A DNA stretch of 64,000 nucleotides from Epithemia pelagica (GCA_946965045.2 OX337231.1:1798001-1862000); one strand, 5' to 3'; shown: positions 10,597 through 21,661, numbered from the stretch's first letter. Notes: generated by a model not told the origin, from the sequence alone. Made by a program: numbers and translations.

Positions 10597-11950
10597 TCAA
10601 TACCGTTTTGAGACCATGTCTCCCAAGGCAATTTGAAGCTCCTCTTCTTGCTTCTCTCGTACCGTCTTAGCATCAACGCTTGCGTTAACAACCTGACGAT
10701 AATCTCGTGGGTGGCCATGACCCGGAGCAATGATTTCCCAGTCCAATTGTTGGAGATATTGCAAGCTCCGAGCTTGGGTTCGGAGATCATCACCATACCT
10801 AGGAAACCCAGTCATTTTGCCACCACCACGGGGAGTCCAACCGTACGTGTCTCCTGTGAACAAAATACCAGGTTCGCTGTTACTCGGTCGTCGGTAGAGT
10901 GTGATGCTGCCTTGAGAATGGCCAGGAGTGTGTAATACGACGACTGGTTCACTTGTTGACTCTTGCCAGTTGGAAGGCAGGACTTCACCGGAGAGTTTGT
11001 AGGCTGTTGAGCCGTCCGTACTCTCTCGTTCTGCCAGAAGAATTTCAACTTCTTCGAGAGTTGTGTCCCCTACCCAATTGTTACGGAGTTCAGCGGAATG
11101 CAATATCCGTTTCAAGTTCCCGTGTCCATTTTCTTGCCAGTACTGAGCCCATTTGTTGTGATCAGCCGTATCATCAACGTGGCTGAGGAAGAGGTAGTCC
11201 GGTCCACCTGGTCCTGTCAAGCCCTCCACATCTTTTACTGCTGAGGAGCTGAACTTTGGGGAGTTGACCATGATCCATATCTCTGTTCCTTCAGAGGTTG
11301 AACTTCGCAGCAAGTATGGAGTGGCACCAAAGGATCGATCATTGTGATGCCCCAACCAATAAATATCGTGCAGTTTCTCATCATCTAAAAACTGGCGAGG
11401 AAATGGAGCCTCCGATCCAGACCTCAACTGCATTTTCTGAACGAGTTGTTCGCTTTCGTCACTCCATCCAGTTTCGACTTGTTGCTTCTCCTCTGCGGAC
11501 GAAGCTCGGTGTCGCCACTCCGCCAGCGTCTCCAAGCGAATGGCAGCCACCGGACATGCCGCCAACGCTGATCGAGCCTTCATGATTTCTTCATCTGTCG
11601 ATGGCTGTTGATGTACCACGTGATATCCAATGGATTCTGAAATAGAGAAAGTGGAGGGTGCAAAGTTGCTACATGCCGCACAATTAATGCACTGTCATTA
11701 AAACAGCAATACAATAAACAGGGTTAGAGAGAGGGAGGGGCAATTGGAGCAAGATCAACCACTCTTCCAACTTACCCGATCGTTCACGTAGATCAACGTT
11801 CTCGTCGAGACGTTGTGGTTTTGCCATCGACAAAGAAGATCGTAGAAAATGTTGTTTCCGCGGCGACGTTACAAACGCATCGGCATACCACCCCAAACAA
11901 GCAATCGTCCATACACAGAGAACCAAGATCACCGAGTCCGAAAGCTTCAT
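10597..11950 (-). CDS. plastid-targeted ferredoxin-like / metallo-beta-lactamase fusion
   Basis: The first exon starts at the ATG at 11950 with a signal peptide ending ADAFVTSPRK, the diatom plastid signature, and runs to a GT donor near 11773. A second segment ending at 10597 opens with CINCAACSNFAPSTF and later LAACPVAAI, a compact 4Fe-4S ferredoxin domain. It then continues into a metallo-beta-lactamase fold with SHVDDTADH, LHTPGHSQGS, LFTGDTYG and APGHGHP. Plants and algae have similar Fer4-MBL plastid proteins. One problem remains: the exon-1 donor leaves one base and the acceptor before TGC at about 11687 needs phase 0, so canonical sites do not join in frame. A micro-exon or a base error is likely. 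The beta-lactamase domain itself is uninterrupted. Confidence 0.82.
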
Positions 11951-12107
11951 AGTCCAATGTCCCGCTTGTCAAACAAACAGATATTTGAAAGTTTTGTCCT
12001 ATCTTTTTGTGAGGATTGGTGAAGAGTGAAGATCCGAGGACACCTCATTTCTGCAGTGGATCACTTTCGAAGCAGAAAGAAGACGTTGCCCTGTTTTGTG
12101 CCCCCAG

Positions 12108-12130
12108 GGAGCTGGGGTAATCCTGAGCAG
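12108..12130 (+). repeat. left terminal inverted repeat
   Basis: Begins GGAGCTGGGGTAATCC and matches the reverse complement of 15166-15188 exactly over 23 bp. The match extends to about 29 bp with one mismatch. The CAG before it is repeated after the right end. Confidence 0.92.
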
Positions 12131-12289
12131 GTCGCTACCTTACCAGTCAGGTACTGACTGTGACCTATAGGAGTTACCGAACGCTTTTTCTGAATAAAGA
12201 ACACTCTAGCGACAAAAGATGATATACTGACTGCTAGTACTATTAAAACCCACCACCACCCGGTTCATAACCGCTACATATTTGTACTG

Positions 12290-13228
12290 CTAGTCATCTT
12301 CCACTTCGATCTGAAACACTTTCGCCTCACCATTTTCAATCTTCATCTGAACCAGATTCACCACTGCTCCAAACACCTTGTGATGCCCATCCAGATCTCC
12401 TCTGTATTTCTCCTTTAAGATATTGTAATGTTTCAGTAAATTGTTGACAGTTTCATGTCTCGCCCTGGCATCAGCCATCATCTTGTCTTGATAGTCATTT
12501 CTTCCAGTAGGTGTGACAAAGTAGCATCCAGAATCGTTGTAACCACCATCAGCAATCACTTTCTCATTCGGTAGTAGCTCTTGAACAAGCCAGTCTCTGG
12601 CAATCCGTAGGTCTGGCCAAGCGCCACAAGGGAATGCACCATTCCACCACACTATCCAGCCAGTTTTCAGGCAGATTCCCACCTCATACCTCACACCTGC
12701 TCCCTTAAACTTGTGCGAGTACCATTTTGGATCAAAAGGTGACGGCTCCAAAATCCTGAAGTCAGTACCATCCAAACTAATGAAACAGACCTGTCCAGGT
12801 ACACCACAATCAAACCTATTGTCCCATACAATCTGTTATAAGAACAACAGCAATGGTCAGATATGAGGAGGACGACTTCATGGCAAATTCATGTAGGGCC
12901 ATGTACTTACATAATTAAGACCACTATACAACAAATTTACAAACACTTTGACCCACTTCCTGTAGGTCTTCCTCGTTGTTTTGGCTATTGAGACCATAAC
13001 ATCCTCTGTAGCATAGACTTTCAGAAAAGCCAGTGTCCACAACAAATGACGAGGCGATGCACCTTTGGGCAATGAACTGTCCAGTTCATCCCACACATGA
13101 ACACAGAGCAAAGGAGACATTCCAAAGTAAGAACGAAAAGCACGTGAGAAATCAAGTGAGTGTGAGTGTCTTGCTCTACCAAGCATTGGCAGAGCCAAGT
13201 TGATGAATGTTCGTTGTGTCACCAACAT
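12290..13228 (-). CDS. DDE transposase, IS5/PIF-Harbinger type
   Basis: Two exons: 13228-12911 and 12832-12290, with a 78-bp intron at 12833-12910. The product is 286 aa. The catalytic motifs are recognisable: first Asp in SLDGTDF, second in VIADGGYND, and the Glu in ARARHETVNN, which fits the DDE_Tnp_4 pattern. An N-terminal helical segment (RAFRSYFGMSP) probably contributes DNA binding. There is no in-frame stop or frameshift, and the three acidic residues are kept, so activity is plausible. Its start faces the accessory gene across about 700 bp. The length is short for Harbinger transposases (often 350-450 aa), which suggests a compact subgroup or an undetected upstream exon. Confidence 0.9.
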
Positions 13229-13570
13229 GGTGGGAGAAAACCGCTTTGGAAAATTTATGTTTGCTCAGTGTGTGTCGCGATGCTGACCACACCTTTACTC
13301 TGATCTCGGTCTGTCTGTGTGTAGTACTGTCAGTTCATTGGAACAGGTTTTTTGGAATTTCATCATGTTCATTTGATTGGCTGGTCAGTTGAGCAGCGAC
13401 ACTAAACTTTGTACTGTTCTACATATAGTGACCAATTCGAATTCGTGTCCGGTCATTGGAACCGGCCTGGAACGGTGCAGAAATCGATTCAAAAATCGTT
13501 TTCATTCAAAAACTGGAATTTCTGAATGGCCCTACCTCACCAACATCCTATTACTTTCTACATCTTAAGC

Positions 13571-13727
13571 GACCCACATATTGCCCTGATCTTGGGTTAA
13601 CTGTGGGTCGCTTGATTATATCATTTGAACCACGTTTTTTTAAAACCGACCCAGGACACCTTATAAGTGCCCAATTCACTTGGACGAACGACCCACGGTT
13701 GACCCAAGGTAAGGGCAATACGTGGGT
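13571..13727. repeat. imperfect inverted repeat in the divergent promoter of the transposon
   Basis: Arms at 13572-13609 and 13690-13727 are inverted copies, 33 of 38 positions matching, each starting ACCCAC and ending with TGGGTC. Further GACCCA motifs lie at about 13651, 13698 and 13802. The cluster sits between the two divergent element genes and may bind the transposase or the accessory protein. That role is inferred. Confidence 0.8.
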
Positions 13728-13923
13728 TGCACTACTTTCAGAATTGGAGCCAAATTGGGCATGGCCTCCTCGATTGAAAAATGGAGTCCATGATGAAAAC
13801 CGACCCAGTCCGGATTTTGGTGAACTGTTTTTAGGGTCATAATTAGTTTTCGTGCGAACAGACCAGTCTGGTTTTGCACTCCCTCGCGCTTTTTTTTTAC
13901 GTACTAATAGTACCTATACTCCG

Positions 13924-14996
13924 ATGACCAGGTCTGCCCGCAACACTTTGGGCGAGGGTGCCCTACTTTCGTGGGATTCAAAGTCGAAAGATGCCGAATT
14001 CCTTGACAAAATCGTGTCAGAAGGCTTGATTCTGGAGAGCGCCACACCCAAATCTGTGTGGTTGGAACACGCTGTTTTCCAAAAGCACAAATTGGAATCA
14101 TTCAGGTCGGCACTCAACAAAGCCAAAAAAAAATACCAAGTCCACTTGAAGGATCAACATGAGAGAGAGACTGGTCATGAGTTGTTGGGTCGTGGTGAGA
14201 CGGCCCCATCTATGGATGGAAAGGTAAGGAACCCCAATGATGGAGATCTCAAACCAGCTCCTTCTTTGTTTGGGTCGTCCAAAGGACAAGGTAAGTGGCA
14301 GTGTACACTGTTTGTTTGATTGTTGAGTCACTGTCCTTACCTGTTGTGGTTTATTGTCTTTTATGACCAGGTGTTGCTGCCAAGGTCGCTCCTGAGTCTG
14401 TTGTCAGTGACGATGCTATGGTGAAGAAAAGGGCGGCAGGATCCATGCCATTACAGGAGACACTACAGGTACAACTACAACAAAAGAGGAAAAAGACGAA
14501 TGAAGAAGACAGTGGTAATGACATGATGAGGAATTGGGAGCCTCCTCATGTCTTGACACAGTGGGTCGACGACAAGAAACAGCGTCATTTGGTGATTTTG
14601 GTGGTGTTGCCTACAGGTATTGCACATGAAGACACAACAAATTGCTTGATTGAAGTGGATCCGAGCCAGCTACAGGTACATGTGAAGGTAATTTGGCCTG
14701 ACAACGCAACTCATATCCATTATCTAACCCAACACATGCACAGAGAGTGGCATGTCGAGGAGAAAAACCTACGAATGAAACTTGCTTTGGAAGACGCCAT
14801 GAATCAGATGCGAAAAAGAGAAACAGACTTTGTCAGGTCAAAGTTTTCTCTTTCTCTTCCTTTCATGGTCCAAAGCAGGTTCGACTACGAATTTATGTAC
14901 GACACAACAAACGGATTCAGAGCGTTGTTGATTTCCCTACATGAGCCGGACGCACAATTTGAAGGCGGCATGAAGCACAAGATGGTGCGTCTGTAA
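13924..14996 (+). CDS. transposon accessory protein, unknown family
   Basis: Two exons: 13924-14290 and 14371-14996, with an 80-bp intron. The product is 330 aa. It starts MTRSARNTLGEGALLSW; an open frame upstream has no ATG. The N-terminal half has a helical segment ending in a basic run (LNKAKKKYQVHLK), and there is a KKR patch after the intron, so nuclear entry and DNA binding are plausible. The second half looks like a beta-rich domain (HLVILVVLPTGIAHED) followed by a helix with alternating charges. No Myb/SANT signature is evident, unlike the classical second Harbinger protein. The position inside the TIRs, opposite the transposase, makes it part of the element. Confidence 0.78.
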
Positions 14997-15165
14997 ATTA
15001 ATGTAGTATGATTTGGGGCGGTTGCAAAAACCGGGTGGTGGTGGGCCTAAATCTTTCTATTAGTTCTCTATTTGTCCATGTTCTTAGTTTAGGCTATAGT
15101 ACATCGATTAAGCGTTCTGGTCGTGTTCCGCTTTGTAGTCAGACTTTGCCTGGAATGACAGCGAG

Positions 15166-15188
15166 CTGCTCAGGATTACCCCAGCTCC
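15166..15188 (-). repeat. right terminal inverted repeat
   Basis: Exact inverse of 12108-12130, ending CCCCAGCTCC, followed by the CAG target duplicate at 15189-15191. Confidence 0.92.
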
Positions 15189-15191
15189 CAG

Positions 15192-17752
15192 TTCCGAAAG
15201 CGTATAAAGAGGGGGGGTGATTACAATGTTTCCCGTTTGTCTTTGTCGGGTCTCGAGGGCAGACAGACCACGTACTTTGTCCGCAAGATGGCTCCGTTGA
15301 AGATTTGGCTTCGGGGTTTGCTGGAGAGGGGGGATAGAAGACGATGATGAAGAACGACGAACTCTCCTACTCCTACGAAGTAATATGAAGTCTCAAAATC
15401 AACTCTTTTGTGAAGCCAGCGGTCGAGTGACGAGTGACTCCCTCTTCGATCGGGGAAATGTCGCTACAAGCTTCAAAAGTACAATCTAGGAGTACAAGTT
15501 CTCGTACGCCACCATTCAAATCCATTGAAAGCTTTGTTTGGCGTTTACGCCTTTTGCGAAAGTTCAAAGCAATAGACTAAACAATATGGATTTTACTTCT
15601 CCACATGATAGCTGGAACCATGAGATGAGCTACGAGTTTAAGCTTGACATTCTTTTTCATCTTCTCTCTCTCTGGTTCTCTACTGCGAAACTACCATACA
15701 ATTTGAACGACGGAGTACCAGGTACAGGCTCGCTGGTTCCTTTCGCCCAATTCTAAAATCGCAGCACCAGAGACCAGAGGTTCTCCTCGCGATCCAGAAG
15801 AACTTTCCCTTTTTTCATCTGATTCATCCTGGATTCTCGGAACTTTTGGCCAGCATTGGCACGAGATATTGCTATTGCAGATTGCATTCCGTTGTCCGTA
15901 TCTGGGACTTCGGTCATTATTTGATAATTCTGAGTCGCGTCCCTTTAGGCTTTCATTAGTGTGATTGGTAGAGTATATTGTACAATAGTATCGAGAATGG
16001 CTGGTGATGTTGACATGATGGGTTCAATAAAAATAATGAGAAGGACAGAAACACAAACTGTCATCTGAATCCCGATAAACCACACCCAGTTTTTTGGTCG
16101 CTTTCAGTCGCATAAGAACTGACCCCATCTGCATTACCACGCCAGTCAGCACCCCATGCTGCCGCTCAGGACACGTGTCAAGGCACTTGTATCAACTGCC
16201 GCTCCCAACTGTCAACCGTCACAGACAAACGTTTCGTTGGTTCGCACAATATTTTGCCCACACACCAAAATGCCCCAAAACAAACAACAAACCACAACGA
16301 CGGCAATGGCAATGGCAGATCGACGGAAGGCCTAGGAGCCAATACATAATGTGAGTACATCTGCGAGTTCCACAACAGATCCACTTCAATTTGCCTCTGT
16401 TCTTAGCCTGTCCAGTTCCCCTGTCAATTCCCTCGCTCATAGTCAGTCCAATCATCTACTCCTAATAAGATCATCGTTCTGCACTTCACCAACTGTAGTT
16501 TTGTCTGTGATTGTAGGTCTTTCCTCTAGACATCCACTTTGTTTTTCTTCCTGCTGATTTCAGTTTCATCATCATTGTGGGAGAAGAAAGATAGCAGAGT
16601 TACTCTTCTATTGTTCGACACTGAGAAATGAAACAGGCCAGATACGGCATGTTGAATTGAAGGCATTGCAGATTGTAGGGGCAATGGCTCAAAATCAAGA
16701 GGGCCATCGCATTCTTACATAGTAGTACATTCTAAAGTAGCGAATGGTGTTAACTATGATTGGAGCTGCAATGGACGTGCTTGATGGCCTCTATCCATCC
16801 AACGACGTCAATGGGTGAGACAAGTCCTACTAAACAGATAGATGAAGGATGACGATGGACGATTGAATTGCAAAAATAAACAACAACAGACTACTTCTAA
16901 GATGGAAGAATACTCTGCCCTACGCAACAGTCATACTCTTTCATTTCTGCTTGCCCTTTCCCCGGTCAGGCGATCCAAGATCATTGCGCACGAATGGTGG
17001 TTTGTGTTTTGACGAACAATTGGAAAATGAGAAAAGGGATCAGCCTCCCAGTCTGTGACTTCCGAGCTGGTCTTGCGCGAGGTGCGAGGTGCGAGGTGGC
17101 CAATTTTATGATAAATGATAGTGAGAAAAGCATGTTGTTTGTATAAATATCCAATGCTCCATGGATTACATAGGTTAGTCTAAAATGGCCGGGGGGCGTG
17201 CGTGATTGAAAGGTACCCGGAATTTCAAAAACAGATGGGATTAAAAAACTGGGTGTGTATAATCGGGAGTAATCAGACATCAGACATGAAGAATGCAGAT
17301 GTGTTCAATTGTTCGCTATGTCACGCGCCATCATGCTGCTATCACGTGTCACGTGTTATCTTGTCCCTCGCGGAGACAGCAGGTGAGAATTCGCACACTA
17401 AGGATTGGGTTATTGCCACGGAATATTTTTTGTTCTGCGAAAAGCAAAACAACACGAGCTTTGTTCTTGCGCGTTTGAAGGCTCTCCATTTTGTTCTTTT
17501 GACACACACGCTGTCAACGAGAAGCCAATGACTGCCCTGGACCATAATAAGGACAGTTTATCGACATTACTGCTGAAAGCGATCACTTCTCAATTGTGTT
17601 TTTGTTGGTAGGTGATTGCATCGTGGACCTGTAATGCACTTTTGTTGATAACATAATCGCAACTGTTGCTTGGTTCGCATCAGAACAAAGAAAGTCCGTG
17701 GGGGAATCTCACGCGTCCTTGGTTTTTGCTTTGCCCCCTTCAGTTTCGCAAC
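15192..17752. other. 2.5-kb region without a recognisable gene
   Basis: Only short ORFs with no domain resemblance were found. A 7-bp unit (gcgaggt) occurs three times in tandem at 17077-17097. Nothing resembling a tRNA, an inverted-repeat element or a spliced ORF was recognised. The right end must contain the promoter of the RelA/SpoT gene. Confidence 0.4.
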
Positions 17753-19747
17753 ATGGAATACCATCAATCTAGTCACAGCAATGATGAAATGCTGAGGTTA
17801 CGACGGAAAAGACGGAGGATGACCATGAACCTCGTAACGATTGCAGCTGCGTTGTACAACCCCCTCTCGGCGGGAGTTGTTGGACTTCAAACAAAGACAG
17901 CAACGAGGACTCCTAGAAGAGTTCGTAGCCCGTTGTTTTTCCGCACAAGTAGCATGGACGGCACTGAATCGTTCTCATCCTCGGCAGTTTTGTCACCAAG
18001 TATTCTTCGAACAAGCCCTTTGCCTTCATCGAAAACAACTCGCTCACACATGCCAACGTGGCTTTCATCACCAAAGCATCATTTGGCAGAGCATAACCTC
18101 AGCAAGTTACAGTCCGGATTGCGTGACTCGTACTTCACGGAAAACGAAGCACTCAAACTACTATATGCGATTGAAGAAGCCGCTGGGAATGACGCGCAAA
18201 AAATTGCAGGCGCCGCTGAGTTTTGTTTGATGTTGGTTGAAACCATGGAGCTCGGCTTAGATGCCCTTGTCGCTGCTGCCTTTCACTACTGCAGTTGTGT
18301 CACTGCTCGAGAACAACAATCGACAGTGTTGGGTGAGCGTTTTCACATGGCGAGTTTTGGAAACCATGTTGTTCGAATCGCGAAGGATGCAGCACGTTTA
18401 AAGGAACTTGAAATCGTTGCGGCTAGAATTGTGCAACAGAAACAGCAACATGCGCAACAGGATGCGGAAAATCTGAGAATGCTCATGCTCTCTGAGAGCA
18501 AAGATTGGAGAGCGCTTGCTATCCGCTCCGCCGCCTGTCTTTATCGCCTTCGTGGAATACTAGAAAGTGATCATTGGACAAAATTGGATCCTGAAAAGGT
18601 CCGCGTGGCTCGTGAAGCTTTGTGGATTTATGCACCCATGGCGGGTAGCCTGGGAATGCACCGATTAAAGAATGAACTAGAAGGAGCCGCCTTCCAAATT
18701 CTTTACAGACGACAATACCAAAAAGTGACTTCCCTGAGAACAGATCTTGTTTCTCCCGGCGGTCCCACAATTCAAGAATCCATGAACAATGTTTTAAATC
18801 ATGTACAGGAAGAGATGACTCTAATGTTGCAAGAAGACGAGCAGTTCGCTGCTCATGTCGAAGACTTCACCGTGAGTGCAAGGGTGAAGGAACCGTACAG
18901 CATGTGGTGTAAGATGATGAGCCACGGATACAAGACGATTCGACAAGTTCCGGACGCTATCGCTTTACGGATTGTACTCAACGCAAAACCCGACGGGGAA
19001 GAAGAACCACTAGAAACGAGGCGTGCCCGTGAGCGTGCTCTTTGCTACTATGCCCAAAAACTTTGTATTGACAAATGGAATCCTCAACATGCCAACCCAC
19101 GCTTCAAGGACTACATTGCGAAACCAAAAGCAAATGGCTACCAAAGTCTTCACTACACCGCTCGAGCATCGCATGAAGACGATGACTGGAGTTTAGAAAT
19201 TCAAGTTCGATCTGGAGACATGCACAAGGTAGCCGAATTTGGACTCGCTTCCCACTGGGAATACAAATCGCAAAAGAAGTCGTCCTCGGTACCCAAAGGT
19301 ACATCGAGGAACGATTCGTCCGATGATTATCTTCGCAAAGTCAAGCAGTGGCATTGGGAACAGTCAATTGGAGCTCCAGAAAGCGAATCGAAAGACGGTA
19401 ACGACTCCAGCGTTTCAGTTGATCCATGGTTGGAGGCTGATAATTTGGATGATCTGTGGCAATCGCGGGTTCGATCGGATCGTATCCGAGCCAGGACACG
19501 ACTGCAGCCGTATATAGAAGCCTTGACTAGCACCCAGTCGGATCTGACTCGAGACTTTGTGTTTGTGTTCTTCGAACCACAAGGATCGGTCCTGTCTCTC
19601 CCAGCTGGAGCTTGTGTGGTAGATGCATTGCGCAAAGGTTGCAATGGCCCTGCATGGGAGCATTTCTCTGCAACCAACTTGAATGGACGACATACTACTG
19701 TCACAAAGCGGCTCTCAAATGGAGATGTCTTGACGTTGGCCAAATGA
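17753..19747 (+). CDS. RelA/SpoT homolog, synthetase-type, with degenerate HD and C-terminal TGS
   Basis: 664 aa from the ATG at 17753 (alternative at 17819, where MTMNLVTIAAALYNPLSAG gives a better signal peptide). The synthetase domain is intact: VKEPYSMWCKM, PDAIALRIVL, FKDYIAKPKANGYQSLHY and EIQVRSGDMHKVAEFGLASHW, with the catalytic Asp and Glu in place. The upstream domain occupies the position of the (p)ppGpp hydrolase but lacks the HD and the ED pair (AAFHYCSCV where HDVVED is expected), so hydrolysis is unlikely. The C-terminal 65 residues form a TGS domain (VFFEPQGSVLSLPAGACVVD, then NGDVLTL). Algal RSH enzymes work in the plastid stringent response. The N-terminus is compatible with plastid import but not decisive. 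Confidence 0.92.
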   Translation: MEYHQSSHSNDEMLRLRRKRRRMTMNLVTIAAALYNPLSAGVVGLQTKTATRTPRRVRSPLFFRTSSMDGTESFSSSAVLSPSILRTSPLPSSKTTRSHMPTWLSSPKHHLAEHNLSKLQSGLRDSYFTENEALKLLYAIEEAAGNDAQKIAGAAEFCLMLVETMELGLDALVAAAFHYCSCVTAREQQSTVLGERFHMASFGNHVVRIAKDAARLKELEIVAARIVQQKQQHAQQDAENLRMLMLSESKDWRALAIRSAACLYRLRGILESDHWTKLDPEKVRVAREALWIYAPMAGSLGMHRLKNELEGAAFQILYRRQYQKVTSLRTDLVSPGGPTIQESMNNVLNHVQEEMTLMLQEDEQFAAHVEDFTVSARVKEPYSMWCKMMSHGYKTIRQVPDAIALRIVLNAKPDGEEEPLETRRARERALCYYAQKLCIDKWNPQHANPRFKDYIAKPKANGYQSLHYTARASHEDDDWSLEIQVRSGDMHKVAEFGLASHWEYKSQKKSSSVPKGTSRNDSSDDYLRKVKQWHWEQSIGAPESESKDGNDSSVSVDPWLEADNLDDLWQSRVRSDRIRARTRLQPYIEALTSTQSDLTRDFVFVFFEPQGSVLSLPAGACVVDALRKGCNGPAWEHFSATNLNGRHTTVTKRLSNGDVLTLAK

Positions 19748-20143
19748 ACAAATGAATGAAATATATATGAATGAAGTATCGATGTATTACTATGAAACAT
19801 GAAACAACTACTGCGAATAAACAGACTTGAAGAATAATACTTATAAAATAGAAACCAAATTCTCATGGTAAACCACAAAAACCGAATCTAGGATTCGTCT
19901 ATTTTGCACTGATGTTGAGCAAAGTGTCTTCTCTCAACCTCAAACACAAGACAAAATATTTCAAGACATAGATGTGATAGTGGAAATTTCACCATTACTG
20001 TAGTCATAACAGTAGAAGATTTCGCATATCATACCGATTTTTAAGCTAGGAAATTTTGCAAAGAAGAAAAAATGTCCATTTGACGACGAAACTCGCGCCA
20101 TCATTTCGATGACAAGGCACTTGATACTCTACGCGTTGTAACA
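19748..20143. other. intergenic, AT-rich, nothing recognised
   Basis: 396 bp between two plus-strand genes. It is AT-rich with several aata and atga repeats right after the RSH stop, consistent with a 3' UTR and polyadenylation region followed by the promoter of the transporter gene. Confidence 0.4.
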
Positions 20144-21661
20144 ATGAAGCGCTCCGGTAGATCGTCCTCACCAGAAAAGCGGCGAGTATCAATAGAAGAA
20201 GGCAACCCGAGAGAAAATGCCAGTTCTCCTCCACGAACACCAGCGCAGTCCCTTATGTACACAAGTCCACCTAACGGATACCATCACTATTCGCCCGGCC
20301 AGAATTCTGAGCAGGAGGATGACCATCATTTGATAACAGTGGGAGCGTCGAACACTTTTCTTTCGCGAAAGTCAAATGGGAATTTTTCCAGGCCGAAGAG
20401 GAAAGACAGGTCGTCGGCGAGGAAAATCAAACGAAAGGGTGGTTCAATGTGGAAACGTTTTTATCGATGGATCAAAGGCGTTGTACCCTCCTTCAGCTCG
20501 CTGATATTGGCCGTTGTTCTGTGGTATGGATTAGGCGTCTTGAGCATTGGAACATCGAAGTTACTGCTGATGGACAACGACAACACAAGAGGGAACCACC
20601 ATGGTAGACACCGCGATCCTCTCATTGGAGGGGTTCCACCTCTTTTTCTTAGCTTGCAGCAACTTATCATTGGAGCTGGGTTGCTTCGGTTTTTGCTTGA
20701 GATCCGCTGTCTAGGCTCTGTTGGGCCCGTTCCTTGGCCTTTACCACCGCCGAATGTTCTAGGACACGGACGGCAGATTCGGCAAGTCACGACATCTCTT
20801 TCATCAATATGCACAGACGTTTTTCCTCCCCTTCATCCCCAACTAGTCCTCGCAGGTATATTCTTTGCTGTTGGATTTTTGACGACCAATTTTGGGTTCT
20901 CAGGGTCATCTGCCTCTTTTGTTGAAACGATAAAGGCGGCAGAGCCCATCACAAGTGCTACAGTCGCTGTATGGTCTGGCATTGAAGTCTTGAGTCGGAA
21001 TGAAATCCTTGGCTTGGCTGCGGTCGTTCTCGGAGTTGTTCTGTCCACTGTCGGAAATGCTAGTAGCTCTGAAGCATCAGATACTGATGGCAATGAAAAT
21101 CATGTGTGGAAGTCCTTCCAGGCATGTGCAGTAGTCCTGGTTGCAAATCTTTGCTTTTCATTTCGTGGTTTGTACCAAAAGCTTTTCCGGGCTACCCCGG
21201 AAGGAAGCTCACAGGTGATTGACGATTTGAACTTGCAGTTCCGAATGCAGCAGACGGGTGTGGCCCTCCTTTTTGTCCCTGCGATTTTGTGGGATGGTCG
21301 CAGAATACTCGGTCATTTATGGACACTTCAAGTAGAGCACGGATTGTGGAGCAGTGGAGTTACGAGCCGATACATCGGCTTGGCTCTGTTGAACGGTTTT
21401 GCCTTTGCGTCGTACAATCTTGCTTCGACGTACATTTTGTCACGCATATCGGTTGTATACCATGCAGCACTTAATTCTGTGCGACGAGTGTTTGCCATCA
21501 TTATCACAAGTCTGTACTTTGTTGTTCCAATAACGTTTCTTGGTGGCGTTGGTATTTTGGTTAGTTTTGCTGGCTTTATGTACTTCGCGCACCATAAAGA
21601 TCAGCGTCACCGTCAACCAAAACCACTTTCTTCATTACTACCGGTGAGTTTGGTGAAATGA
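20144..21661 (+). CDS. triose-phosphate-translocator family (DMT) membrane transporter
   Basis: Single exon, 505 aa. Residues 1-105 are hydrophilic and basic/serine-rich. The rest has about 8-10 hydrophobic helices. Family hallmarks are SASFVETIKAAEPITSA, matching the TPT helix after the first repeat, VVLGVVLSTVGNAS, SYNLASTYILSRISVVYHA and RRVFAIIITSLYF. These are TPT-type (EamA-related) rather than nucleotide-sugar or drug exporters. The usual substrates are triose phosphate, PEP or pentose phosphate exchanged with phosphate. No clear signal peptide is seen, so it may be an endomembrane or outer-plastid-membrane member. The substrate cannot be assigned from sequence alone. Confidence 0.87.
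   Translation: MKRSGRSSSPEKRRVSIEEGNPRENASSPPRTPAQSLMYTSPPNGYHHYSPGQNSEQEDDHHLITVGASNTFLSRKSNGNFSRPKRKDRSSARKIKRKGGSMWKRFYRWIKGVVPSFSSLILAVVLWYGLGVLSIGTSKLLLMDNDNTRGNHHGRHRDPLIGGVPPLFLSLQQLIIGAGLLRFLLEIRCLGSVGPVPWPLPPPNVLGHGRQIRQVTTSLSSICTDVFPPLHPQLVLAGIFFAVGFLTTNFGFSGSSASFVETIKAAEPITSATVAVWSGIEVLSRNEILGLAAVVLGVVLSTVGNASSSEASDTDGNENHVWKSFQACAVVLVANLCFSFRGLYQKLFRATPEGSSQVIDDLNLQFRMQQTGVALLFVPAILWDGRRILGHLWTLQVEHGLWSSGVTSRYIGLALLNGFAFASYNLASTYILSRISVVYHAALNSVRRVFAIIITSLYFVVPITFLGGVGILVSFAGFMYFAHHKDQRHRQPKPLSSLLPVSLVK

Larger units (their letters stand above)
12108..15188. mobile_element. complete two-gene DDE DNA transposon with TIRs and 3-bp TSD
   Basis: A 3081-bp element bounded by near-perfect inverted repeats (23 bp perfect, then one mismatch and 5 more matching bases). 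The flanking direct repeat CAG at 12105-12107 and 15189-15191 is a 3-bp target duplication. Inside are a spliced IS5/Harbinger-type transposase on the minus strand and a spliced accessory gene on the plus strand, transcribed divergently from a central region rich in GACCCA motifs. All parts look intact, so the copy may be autonomous. The superfamily placement (PIF/Harbinger-like) comes from the transposase motifs and the 3-bp duplication. Confidence 0.9.
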
